A stretch of 13,511 nt of DNA from CAYOEZ01 sp964402955 (GTDB lineage Bacteria; Chloroflexota; DTOL01; DAOUCN01): the NCBI GenBank assembly GCA_964402955.1, contig CAYOEZ010000127.1, forward strand, positions 1 through 13,511. Reading direction: 5' to 3'. Shown one piece after another: positions 1 to 6,809 of this stretch. The notes beneath the pieces are model-generated. The model did not search any database. It worked only from the letters and a program-made list of their open reading frames with translations, and was not told where the DNA came from. Each line of letters starts with the position of its first letter. The first letter of the stretch is position 1. Position numbers and translations under genes: made by a program.

Positions 1-203
1 ATCCATTATCGCCGATTCAAGTCAGTTTGTAAAGTACGGTAGTAGTGTTAGGAGCGGAATTCATTCCCGCGCATCCCTAAGCAATACCTGGGGGAGCGAA
101 TCAGGACGGTCTTCACCATTGCCCAGATGGCCTGATGACCGCTTGAGTGTGCTGCGTGACGACGCATCCTTGCACATTGGGAATTGCTGAGTGCCTCCTC
201 CAG
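1..203. other. Gene-free upstream region
   Basis: I see no convincing gene here. The open frames that cross it lack family signatures and run into guaB in other frames. An imperfect palindrome lies at about 54-70 (GCGGAAT, then TC, then ATTCCCGC with one extra C), which resembles small dispersed hairpin repeats but is too weak to name. The region may hold the tail or terminator of whatever lies to the left. Confidence 0.5.
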
Positions 204-233
204 GTGGCATGTTCCAGGCAGAAGTGATATAAT
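204..233 (+). promoter_or_regulatory. Extended -10 promoter of guaB
   Basis: A perfect TATAAT sits at 228-233, preceded by TG at 225-226 with one base between, which is the extended -10 form. A weak -35 (GTGGCA, 204-209, four of six matches to TTGACA) lies 18 nt upstream. Transcription would start near 240, leaving a leader of about 74 nt before the guaB ATG. In that leader I see only a small CACGA/TCGTG hairpin (263-274) and no recognisable riboswitch. Confidence 0.65.
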
Positions 234-313
234 ACGCCAAACGACCAGCGGCCACACTCCTGCACGATCTCGTGACATGGGAGGTGGCGCAGCCGTTTCC
301 TCTGGAGGAAGCA

Positions 314-1780
314 ATGGATGAGTTCCTGGCGTTTGATGATGTGCTCCTGGTTCCGGGCCGATCCACTATCCTGCCAGGAGATGCACGGCTGGCAATGCCG
401 CTGGCAAAAGGAGTAGTGCTGAACACTCCCATTCTCTCGGCGGCAATGGACACGGTAACCGAAAGCCGCATGGCCATTGCCCTTGCTCGTGAAGGTGGTC
501 TCGGCATCATCCACCGCAACTGCACGATTACAGATCAGGCCGCCGAGGTGGACAAAGTCAAGCGCTCCGAATCCGGCATGATCGTTGACCCCATCACCCT
601 TCCCCCCGATGCGACCCTGGCGCAAGCGAAATCTCTCATGTCTCACTACCACATCTCCGGCATTCCCGTCACAAGCAAAGGCAAGCTCGTCGGCATCCTC
701 ACCAATCGCGACATCCGTTTCGCCACCACGGACGACCGGCCCGTCTCCGACTTCATGACACGCGACAACCTTGTCGTCGGACCCATGGAGACAACGCTGG
801 CCGAGGCCCGCGCCATCTTGCAACAACATCGCATCGAAAAGTTGCCGCTCGTTGACAAGGACTTCAACCTGAAGGGCTTGATCACGGTCAAGGATATTCA
901 GAAGAAAATGGACTATCCGCTGGCCGCCACCGATGCAGGGGGACGCCTGTTGGCCGGCGCGGCCAGCGGCGTTGGCGCAGACATGGAAGAGCGGCTCAAG
1001 GCGCTGGTGGAAGCAGGAGTCGACGTCGTCTGCCTGGACACAGCGCACGGCCACTCCGAACGCGTGATTGAGGCAACGGCACGCGCCAAGACCCTCTATC
1101 CACATCTTACGGTGATCGCAGGCAACGTTGTGACCGCCGAAGGCACGCGCGACTTGATCGCCGCCGGCGCTGATGTTGTCAAGGTCGGCGTTGGCGCCGG
1201 CTCGATTTGCACCACGCGCGTCGTTGCCGGCGTCGGTGTGCCCCAGTTCTCCGCTATTCTGGAGTGCGCAAAGGTCGCGCGTTCGGCCGGTGTGCCACTC
1301 ATCGCCGATGGTGGAATACGCTACTCCGGCGACATTGTCAAGGCGCTGGCAGCAGGAGCAAGCTTCGTCATGCTCGGTAATCTGTTGGCCGGACTTGAAG
1401 AGTCGCCAGGCGAAACAATTATGCTCGAAGGTCGTCGTTATAAGCAGTACCGCGGCATGGGATCGATGGGCGCCATGCGAGGCTATGCCCAGGATCGCTA
1501 CAACCCGAGCGCCAAGGTCAAGGGCCGAGACAGCGGAAAACTCGTACCTGAAGGCATCGAAGGACGCGTGGCTTACAAGGGGAAACTATCCGATCATGTC
1601 TTTCAACTGTGTGGCGGCCTGTGCGCAGGCATGGGCTATGTCGGCGCAGCAACCATCCCGGACCTCTGGGAGCGTGCTCACTTTGTGCGCATCACCAACG
1701 CTGGCTATATCGAAAGCCACCCGCACAGCGTGATTATCACAGAAGAAGCGCCCAACTATCAGCCGCAGTCATGGCAGTAA
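314..1780 (+). CDS. guaB: IMP dehydrogenase
   Basis: This cytosolic enzyme oxidises IMP to XMP with NAD+, the first committed step to GMP. I chose the ATG at 314 (488 residues) because GGAGGA at 304-309 sits 4 nt upstream and MDEFLAFDDVLLVPG is the normal IMPDH start; the in-frame ATG at 272 would add 14 atypical residues. The TIM barrel is interrupted by two CBS modules at about residues 90-200. The catalytic loop GSICTTR puts the nucleophile at Cys299. The monophosphate-binding segment ADGGIRYSGD is at 331-340, and the GMGSMGAM stretch (381-388) and flap PEGIEGRVAYKG (412-423) are present. In the flap an Ala replaces the Pro usual in GRVPYKG. Length fits the family. It is probably the first gene of a run with ftcD, 73 nt downstream. 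Identification is very secure. Confidence 0.97.
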   Translation: MDEFLAFDDVLLVPGRSTILPGDARLAMPLAKGVVLNTPILSAAMDTVTESRMAIALAREGGLGIIHRNCTITDQAAEVDKVKRSESGMIVDPITLPPDATLAQAKSLMSHYHISGIPVTSKGKLVGILTNRDIRFATTDDRPVSDFMTRDNLVVGPMETTLAEARAILQQHRIEKLPLVDKDFNLKGLITVKDIQKKMDYPLAATDAGGRLLAGAASGVGADMEERLKALVEAGVDVVCLDTAHGHSERVIEATARAKTLYPHLTVIAGNVVTAEGTRDLIAAGADVVKVGVGAGSICTTRVVAGVGVPQFSAILECAKVARSAGVPLIADGGIRYSGDIVKALAAGASFVMLGNLLAGLEESPGETIMLEGRRYKQYRGMGSMGAMRGYAQDRYNPSAKVKGRDSGKLVPEGIEGRVAYKGKLSDHVFQLCGGLCAGMGYVGAATIPDLWERAHFVRITNAGYIESHPHSVIITEEAPNYQPQSWQ

Positions 1781-1853
1781 GTGTCCTGGCCATCCAGCAA
1801 TTCTTGCCCGCTGGTCTGGGCGCGAACGAACGGATACGTCCGAGAGGTACACC

Positions 1854-2762
1854 ATGAAGGATACGATCGTAGAGTGCCCGCTCAATTTCAGCGATGGCCA
1901 GCATCCCGATATCATCAACGCCATCGCTCAGGCAGCCAAACGGCCCGGCGTCCAGGTCCTCGATATGTCGTCGGATGCCGACCACAACCGCTCCGTCATC
2001 ACCTTTGCCGGAGAGCCTGAGGCCGTTCAAGAGTCAGCTTTCGCTATCATCGCCTGCGCAATCGACCTGATCGACCTGCGCCGCCAGCGCGGCGCCCATC
2101 CGCGCATTGGCGCGGTTGACGTCGTGCCGTTTGTACCGGTACGCGGCGCCACCATCGCGCAATGCGTGCAGATGGCCCGCGGCTGCGCCGAGCGCGTTGG
2201 CCGCGAGCTGCACCTGCCGGTCTACCTCTACGAGCGCGCGGCGAGCGCTCCGCACCGGCAGAACCTGGCCGATATCCGTCATGGCGAGTTTGAGAATCTG
2301 GCCAGCAAGATGCAGGATCCGCTATGGAAGCCCGACTACGGCCCGTCGCACCCCCATGCCAGCGCTGGCGCCGTCGTCATCGGCGCGCGCACCTATCTGG
2401 TCGCCTACAACGTCTACCTGGGCACGAGAGACATACGCATCGCCAAAGACATCGCTCGCGCTGTCCGGCAACGCGATGGCGGTTTGAGCAACGTCAAAGC
2501 TCTGGGCATGTACATCAAAGAACGCGATATGGTACAGGTCTCCATGAATCTGGTCGACCCCTTCCGCACGCCGATTTATCGGGTGGTGGAAGCCATCCGC
2601 AGCGAGGCGCGACGCTATGGGGTGCCCGTCATCGAAAGCGAATTGATCGGCCTCTTGCCGCTGGAGACACTGGTCGAGACGGCGCGCTACTACCTGCAAC
2701 TGCACAACCTGCGCGCCGAAAACGTACTTGAGACACGGCTTACCCACACAGAGGGTGAATAG
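1854..2762 (+). CDS. ftcD: Glutamate formimidoyltransferase (stand-alone)
   Basis: The 302-residue product matches the formiminotransferase half of FTCD, which moves a formimino group between N-formimino-glutamate and tetrahydrofolate in the cytosol. The N-terminal ECPLNFSDG is a variant of the usual ECVPNFSEG. AHPRIGAVDVVPF places His82 at the same number as the catalytic His of the porcine enzyme. YLYERAA is at 124-130, the conserved central block at 161-189 and ESELIGLLP at 261-269. No cyclodeaminase domain follows. GAGAGG at 1842-1847 gives a 6-nt spacing to the ATG. No histidine-degradation gene is nearby; the neighbours are guaB and an oxidoreductase. Some stand-alone homologues are known to use 5-formyl-THF and act in folate repair, which would suit this setting, but that is inference. 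Confidence 0.92.
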   Translation: MKDTIVECPLNFSDGQHPDIINAIAQAAKRPGVQVLDMSSDADHNRSVITFAGEPEAVQESAFAIIACAIDLIDLRRQRGAHPRIGAVDVVPFVPVRGATIAQCVQMARGCAERVGRELHLPVYLYERAASAPHRQNLADIRHGEFENLASKMQDPLWKPDYGPSHPHASAGAVVIGARTYLVAYNVYLGTRDIRIAKDIARAVRQRDGGLSNVKALGMYIKERDMVQVSMNLVDPFRTPIYRVVEAIRSEARRYGVPVIESELIGLLPLETLVETARYYLQLHNLRAENVLETRLTHTEGE

Positions 2763-2811
2763 CAGACACGGAACTCTATCGACGCGAACCCCAATGAGGA
2801 GGAAACTCACC

Positions 2812-3792
2812 ATGGCTTTACGAATTGGCGTTATCGGCGCGGGATACATCGGCAATGTGCATGCCAGGATACTCATGACAGATGATCGCGTGAAGATCAC
2901 CAGTATCACCGACATCATCGGCGCCAAGGCGGAGCAATTGGCCGAGCTGACGGGCGCACGGGTCTTCCCCAACATCGAGGCCATGCTCTCCAGCGGCATT
3001 GACGGGCTCTACGTTTGCACGCCCAACGCTCTGCACGCCGATTTCGTCCTTGCTGCGCTGCAGGCCGGCATGCACGTCTTCTCTGAGAAGCCGCTGGCCA
3101 CATCTCTGGACGCCGCGCGGCAAATCGTCGCCGCCGCTCGCATATCAAAGGGCGTCTATCAGGTTGGTCACAACCGGCGCTTCGCCAATGTCTACAAGTT
3201 CATCAAGTCTACGCTGAGCAATGGCTTCCGCCCTGTCGTGGCGCACGTCAAGATGAATCGCGGTGAACTCAAGAATCCCTTCTGGACAGGCGATCCGAAG
3301 ATCAGCGGCGGATTCCTCTACGAGACGCCCATTCACCTCTTCGACATGACCCGCTGGCTGATGGGCGACGTGCTGTCGGTGCAGTGTCTTGCCCGCCAGA
3401 GCTTCTACACGGAAATGGACAGCTTTAGCATTCTTTTCACTTTCTCGGATCATCGTCACGCGACGTTCACCACCGTCGCCCACACCACCTGGGCCTTCCC
3501 TTTCGAGCGCATCGAGGTCTATGGCGACCATTCTCAGCTCTCGACCGAAGAGATGGAAAAGGTCTGCTATGCTCCCGGGCTGGGGCAGGACATGGTTGAG
3601 TACAACTTCACGCAGGTACCCTTCCAGCAGAAATGGGGCTACGTTGAAGAGGATCGCCTGTTTATCGACAGTATCCTGGGGGGCAAAGCCCCGGCGGTCG
3701 GCGCCGAGGATGGCTACCGGGCAGTGGAATTGGCAGAGGCCATTTATCGTAGCGCACGCATGGACGGCGAGCGTGTTATGCTTCCGCTCTAA
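2812..3792 (+). CDS. Gfo/Idh/MocA-family NAD(P)-dependent oxidoreductase
   Basis: A 326-residue dehydrogenase of the glucose-fructose oxidoreductase/inositol dehydrogenase family, which oxidises or reduces sugars, inositols and related polyols. The Rossmann motif GVIGAGYIG is at residues 6-14. SEKPLA (91-96) carries the family catalytic Lys at 93. GGFLYETPIHLFD (166-178) corresponds to the substrate-site motif, with His175 in place but Glu171 where inositol dehydrogenases have Asp. I chose ATG 2812 because GAGGAGG at 2796-2802 sits 9 nt upstream and MALRIGVIGAG is a normal family start. ATG 2794 would add six residues but would place that SD inside the gene. The gene lies 49 nt after ftcD, probably in one transcript. 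The substrate cannot be named from sequence. Confidence 0.9.
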   Translation: MALRIGVIGAGYIGNVHARILMTDDRVKITSITDIIGAKAEQLAELTGARVFPNIEAMLSSGIDGLYVCTPNALHADFVLAALQAGMHVFSEKPLATSLDAARQIVAAARISKGVYQVGHNRRFANVYKFIKSTLSNGFRPVVAHVKMNRGELKNPFWTGDPKISGGFLYETPIHLFDMTRWLMGDVLSVQCLARQSFYTEMDSFSILFTFSDHRHATFTTVAHTTWAFPFERIEVYGDHSQLSTEEMEKVCYAPGLGQDMVEYNFTQVPFQQKWGYVEEDRLFIDSILGGKAPAVGAEDGYRAVELAEAIYRSARMDGERVMLPL

Positions 3793-3821
3793 TTGACAAC
3801 CTGCGCCCGCTGATGTAAAAT
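3793..3821 (+). promoter_or_regulatory. Near-consensus sigma70-type promoter for fmdB-like gene and dtd
   Basis: A perfect TTGACA (3793-3798) is followed after exactly 17 nt by TAAAAT (3816-3821, five of six matches to TATAAT). The -35 hexamer starts on the base after the oxidoreductase TAA. Transcription would start near 3828, about 43 nt before the downstream ATG. It separates the zinc-ribbon/dtd pair from the guaB run, although read-through is possible because I see no terminator between them. Confidence 0.8.
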
Positions 3822-3870
3822 ACATCGTGGCTTCGAGGATACGAGGTCAAGCGGGGGGTTGTTGTCGTTT

Positions 3871-4257
3871 ATGCCGAACTACGAGTATGAGTGCCAGACA
3901 TGCGGTGTGCACTTCGAGCGCAAGCAGAAAGTGACGGACGAGCCCATGCAGGACTGCCCCGAATGTGGGGGCAAGGTGCGCAAGTTGTTTTTCCCGGTCG
4001 GCATCATCTTCAAGGGCTCCGGGTGGTACAAGACCGACCACGGCGCAGGAGGTGCGATTCCTCCAGCGAAGACCGACGAGCCGCCGCCAGCCAAGTCGGA
4101 TGCGGCGAAGTCGGATGCGGCGAAGTCCGATTCTGCCAAGCCCGATGCGGCGAAGTCCGATTCTGCCAGGCCCGATGATGGGGGCAAGAGTGACTCTGGC
4201 GCCTCATCTGCCAAGACGGAAACAACGAAGGCAGAGAGCAAGACCGACAAGTCATGA
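3871..4257 (+). CDS. FmdB-family zinc-ribbon protein with repetitive hydrophilic tail
   Basis: A 128-residue protein. Its first 55 or so residues are an FmdB-type putative regulatory domain: MPNYEYECQTCG, a second CPEC pair, then the conserved GGKVRKLFF and FKGSGWYKTD stretches. Cys8, Cys11, Cys29 and Cys32 should bind one zinc. The rest (about 62-128) is a disordered-looking tail rich in Ala, Lys, Ser and Asp, built on 15-bp repeats. The family name comes from a formamidase/amidase operon regulator; the molecular role of most members is unknown. I chose ATG 3871 because family members begin MPxYEYxC. TTG codons at 3859 and 3862 are alternatives, and the G-run at 3853-3858 is about 12 nt from the ATG, slightly far for an SD. 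The gene overlaps dtd by 4 nt, so the two are probably translationally coupled. Confidence 0.85.
   Translation: MPNYEYECQTCGVHFERKQKVTDEPMQDCPECGGKVRKLFFPVGIIFKGSGWYKTDHGAGGAIPPAKTDEPPPAKSDAAKSDAAKSDSAKPDAAKSDSARPDDGGKSDSGASSAKTETTKAESKTDKS
4087..4176 (+). repeat. Six tandem 15-bp units inside the fmdB-like gene
   Basis: Six in-frame 15-bp units (start points 4087, 4102, 4117, 4132, 4147, 4162) encode the pattern (A/S/P)-A-(K/R)-(S/P)-D. Units 3+4 (4117-4146) and 5+6 (4147-4176) differ at one base, so a 30-bp duplication is the most recent event. Unit length is a multiple of three, so copy-number change would alter tail length without breaking the frame. Confidence 0.93.
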
Positions 4258-4709
4258 GAGCGATTATTCAGCGCGTCAGCCGCGCGGCAGTGCGTGTCGA
4301 CAACGAGGTCCTGGGAGCAATTGGCCCAGGACTCGTTGTCCTTTTGGGGGTAGGCGAGGGTGACGGGGAGGCGCAGGCACGCGTTCTGGCCCAGAAAATC
4401 GCCAACCTGCGTATTTTCGCCGACGTCGACAGCAAGTTTAACCTGGCGGCGCTCGATGCCGGCGCCGAGATGCTGGTCGTTTCCCAATTCACCCTCTTCG
4501 CCGACACACGCAAGGGCCGCCGCCCCAGCTTTAGCGGCGCCGCCCGGCCCGAGATTGCCGAGCCGCTCGTGCAACGCTTCTGTGCGGAATTGCGCTCGCT
4601 CGGGTTGCGCGTCGCCGAGGGCCGTTTCGGCGCCATGATGCTCGTCGAGATTCACAACGACGGGCCGGTGACAATCTGGTTGGATACAGCGGACTACCAC
4701 GTCACCTGA
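4254..4709 (+). CDS. dtd: D-aminoacyl-tRNA deacylase
   Basis: A 151-residue cytosolic enzyme that hydrolyses D-amino acids, and often glycine, mischarged on tRNA; it works as a homodimer. MRAIIQRVSRA is the classical N-terminus. SQFTLFAD (77-84) provides the conserved SQFTL motif, and NDGPVT (135-140) carries the Gly-cisPro motif that enforces chirality. Length is standard for the bacterial family. The start overlaps the preceding stop as ATGA, implying re-initiation after the zinc-ribbon gene. The stop lies 8 nt from the stop of the opposing hpt gene. No unusual features. Confidence 0.96.
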   Translation: MRAIIQRVSRAAVRVDNEVLGAIGPGLVVLLGVGEGDGEAQARVLAQKIANLRIFADVDSKFNLAALDAGAEMLVVSQFTLFADTRKGRRPSFSGAARPEIAEPLVQRFCAELRSLGLRVAEGRFGAMMLVEIHNDGPVTIWLDTADYHVT

Positions 4710-4717
4710 GCAGTCCC

Positions 4718-5275
4718 TCATTTTCCACTCTCACCATAGGCCTCAGGCTTGAGCACGCCGATGTATGGCAGATTGCGGTAGATCTCGCCAAAATCGAGAC
4801 CGTAGCCAACGACAAACTTGTTGGCAATCGCAAAGCCAACGTAGTCCATATCGATCTGCACACGCCGGTTGGCTGGCTTGTCCAGCAGCGTCACGATGCG
4901 CAGCGACGCCGGATGGCGCGCCCATAATATCTCCGTCACGTACTTGAGCGTTAGCCCCGAATCGATAATATCCTCGACAATGATAACATGCCGCCCCTCG
5001 ATCACCGTGTCCAGGTCCTTCAGAATGCGCACGACGCCGCTCGACTTTGTGCTCGATCCGTACGACGAAACCGCCATGAAATCGACCTGCAGCGGGATGT
5101 CCATCGCCCGGATCAGGTCGACCATGAAGACGATCGCACCGCGCAGCACGCCCACCAGGATCGGCCGCTTGCCTTCGTAATCCCCTGCGATCTGTGCACC
5201 CAGATCGTGCACGCGCTTCTGGATGTCTTCAGATGTTATCAGTACCTCAGCCAGATCATTCGCAACGTGATTCAT
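4718..5275 (-). CDS. hpt: Hypoxanthine phosphoribosyltransferase
   Basis: A 185-residue purine-salvage enzyme joining hypoxanthine (often also guanine) to PRPP to give IMP or GMP. GVLRGA is at 42-47, the flexible loop SYGSSTKSSG at 71-80, the PRPP-binding loop VIIVEDIIDSGLTL at 97-110, KPANRR at 133-138, and the C-terminal block RNLPYIGVL at 167-175. I chose the ATG at 5275: AGGGGG lies 4 nt upstream and MNHVANDLAEVLIT is a typical start. The open frame continues 28 codons further, but that part runs towards a palindromic repeat and looks non-coding. It is the last gene of the long minus-strand run and meets dtd head-on. Together with guaB it covers the salvage and de novo sides of purine nucleotide supply. 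Confidence 0.95.
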   Translation of the reverse strand: MNHVANDLAEVLITSEDIQKRVHDLGAQIAGDYEGKRPILVGVLRGAIVFMVDLIRAMDIPLQVDFMAVSSYGSSTKSSGVVRILKDLDTVIEGRHVIIVEDIIDSGLTLKYVTEILWARHPASLRIVTLLDKPANRRVQIDMDYVGFAIANKFVVGYGLDFGEIYRNLPYIGVLKPEAYGESGK

Positions 5276-5350
5276 CACACCCCCTGTCGAGTCCGTCGAA
5301 CATCCGAACATTCCAGTGCACGGGACCTTCCGGGCCATTGCGCCACAAAC

Positions 5351-5369
5351 GCCGGGCACGATGCCCGGC
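5351..5369. repeat. REP-like perfect hairpin after the GT-C gene
   Basis: An 8-bp perfect stem, GCCGGGCA (5351-5358) and TGCCCGGC (5362-5369), with a 3-nt loop. It directly abuts the stop codon of the minus-strand membrane protein gene (5370-5372). In that direction it is followed by GTTTGTGG rather than a clean T-run, so it is at best a weak terminator. It resembles short dispersed palindromic elements. The rest of the gap to hpt (5276-5350) shows no clear promoter. Confidence 0.75.
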
Positions 5370-6809
5370 CTACGGTGTCAGCGCCGGCACGATAAACAAT
5401 AGCAAAGACACGAGATCAAGCACCGCCAGCGCCCCCAGCAGCCCACCCCACACCAACAGATGGTAGCGGCGGCGAGCAAACAGCCACGCGCCAGTGATCG
5501 TCGCCACAACAAGCACGCCTATAGCCAACACGAACCATCCCCGCACGGCCAGGAAACACACCAGGCAGCCCACTGCGCTCAGCCCCACCAGCACAGCCGG
5601 CCTGTCGATCATCTCGCGCAGGCCGAGCGCAAGAAAGACGCCGATCGCCGCGCTGGCCGGGAAGAGATACCGTCCTTGCGGCTGGATAAACGTGAGATTG
5701 TAGTAAACCAGCACCCCAACCATGAAGAGCAGTTGCAGCGCCAGAATGGCCAGCGCCCAGCGCTGCCAGGGGCAGAAGCAGCCTACCGTTCGTGCAAAAA
5801 AGACGGCCAGCCCCACCATGGCCATGAGCGCAAACAGCGCCAGCAGCCAGTAGATGCGCACATCTAGAAGCACGCCCATCCAACCAAAGATGCCCCAGAA
5901 GCTCTGAAAGGTGGTCACGACAAAGTGCTGCAGGGCGTCGAGCGACCAGACCGTGCGCGGCTGCCCCACCACAACCTCACCATGCCGCGCCAGTCCCATC
6001 ACGTCCAGATTTCCATAGACAAGCGCATTGCTCACAAACCACCATCCGCTTGTCAACAATGCGCCCCCGGCCACACCCAGCCCGACGAGCAGCGGGAATC
6101 GGGTGCGCCGCTGGTCAATGAGCTGCCAATGCCCCAGCTCCCCCGCAGCCAGCAGTCCAACGCCCACGTAGGCCGACAGCTTGGTGAGGAGCGCCAGGCC
6201 AAAGAGGACGGCGCCCGCAATCACAAAACGGCGCACCGCCAGACCCTTCATACGTCTGATCGCCAGCAACGCCAGCAGCGCCAGTAACAGCTCCCCCAGC
6301 GCGTCATTGTTCGCCGCAGCGGCGATAGCCATGTGCTGCGGGATGAAAGCGACCAGTCCCGCCGCGCCCAGCGCCACGAGCGGGTCCTCTCCCACAACCT
6401 CGCGCGCAATGACGAAGATAACGATAATGACGAGCGCGCCCAGCGCCACGGATAGCAGACGCATGGCATAGAGGTCGAAATCGACGCCGGGGGTAAGCGC
6501 AATGACGCCTGCGCCCAGCATGTAGTACAGTGGCGGCTGGTACGACTCATAGCGGATGCGGGAAATATCGGGGTTGCCGGAGAATTTGCTTACCTTCAAC
6601 TGCTCCAGCACCTGCTGATCATAGTCGCCCGGGCTGAGAACGGGCAGGCGCAGATGGTCGGCGATCTCTCGGGCGTAGTTGTAGTGCGCTGGCTCATCGG
6701 GGTTCTGCCACAGGGGCGTCAGGTAGGCGTAGGCGAGGGCCAGCAGCGTATACGTCAGGATGATCAGAAACAGCAAACGGCGGGCAATGCCCACTGGCGT
6801 CTTCGTCAT
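5370..6809 (-). CDS. Polytopic membrane protein, GT-C / DUF2142-like glycosyltransferase
   Basis: A 479-residue integral membrane protein with roughly ten to twelve hydrophobic segments, the first at about 11-30. The loop after it carries NPDEPAHYNY (36-45), whose Asp-Glu pair matches the acidic catalytic motif of lipid-phosphate-sugar-dependent GT-C enzymes. YESYQPPLYY (87-96), PQHMAIAAAANNDAL (157-171), FWGIFGWMG (304-312) and QPQGRYLFP (376-384) recall DUF2142 and GT39-type families. Such proteins transfer sugars from a polyprenyl-phosphate donor on the outer face of the membrane. Its start overlaps the stop of the GT2 gene by 4 nt (ATGA), so the two are coupled and probably serve one surface polysaccharide or glycoprotein pathway. 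Donor and acceptor are unknown; a non-enzymatic role cannot be excluded. Confidence 0.8.
   Translation of the reverse strand: MTKTPVGIARRLLFLIILTYTLLALAYAYLTPLWQNPDEPAHYNYAREIADHLRLPVLSPGDYDQQVLEQLKVSKFSGNPDISRIRYESYQPPLYYMLGAGVIALTPGVDFDLYAMRLLSVALGALVIIVIFVIAREVVGEDPLVALGAAGLVAFIPQHMAIAAAANNDALGELLLALLALLAIRRMKGLAVRRFVIAGAVLFGLALLTKLSAYVGVGLLAAGELGHWQLIDQRRTRFPLLVGLGVAGGALLTSGWWFVSNALVYGNLDVMGLARHGEVVVGQPRTVWSLDALQHFVVTTFQSFWGIFGWMGVLLDVRIYWLLALFALMAMVGLAVFFARTVGCFCPWQRWALAILALQLLFMVGVLVYYNLTFIQPQGRYLFPASAAIGVFLALGLREMIDRPAVLVGLSAVGCLVCFLAVRGWFVLAIGVLVVATITGAWLFARRRYHLLVWGGLLGALAVLDLVSLLLFIVPALTP

Noticed and set aside
1..30. GATTCAAGTC near the left edge as the T-loop end of a tRNA
   Set aside because: No matching stem or CCA-type 3' end is visible, and the rest would lie outside the window.
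101..117. TCAGGACGG..CTTCACC shared with 11364-11383
   Set aside because: The shared parts are only 9 and 7 nt with a length difference between them, which is too short to call a repeat pair.
48..314. Minus-strand open frame of 88 codons upstream of guaB
   Set aside because: Its composition is Arg/His/Cys-rich and it shows no family motif. It covers the guaB promoter and RBS on the other strand, so it is probably a chance frame.
2322..2999. Minus-strand frame of 225 codons opposite ftcD and the oxidoreductase
   Set aside because: It is a shadow of two well-supported plus-strand genes; such long antisense frames are normal in GC-rich DNA.
5297..5314. Direct repeat CGAACAT(C/T) upstream of hpt, considered as an SOS/LexA-like site
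   Set aside because: The units are direct, not inverted, and the downstream gene is not a DNA-damage gene. Two short copies can occur by chance.
5276..5359. 28-codon N-terminal extension of hpt
   Set aside because: It has no similarity to HPRT N-termini, runs to the hairpin repeat, and the internal ATG at 5275 has a good RBS.
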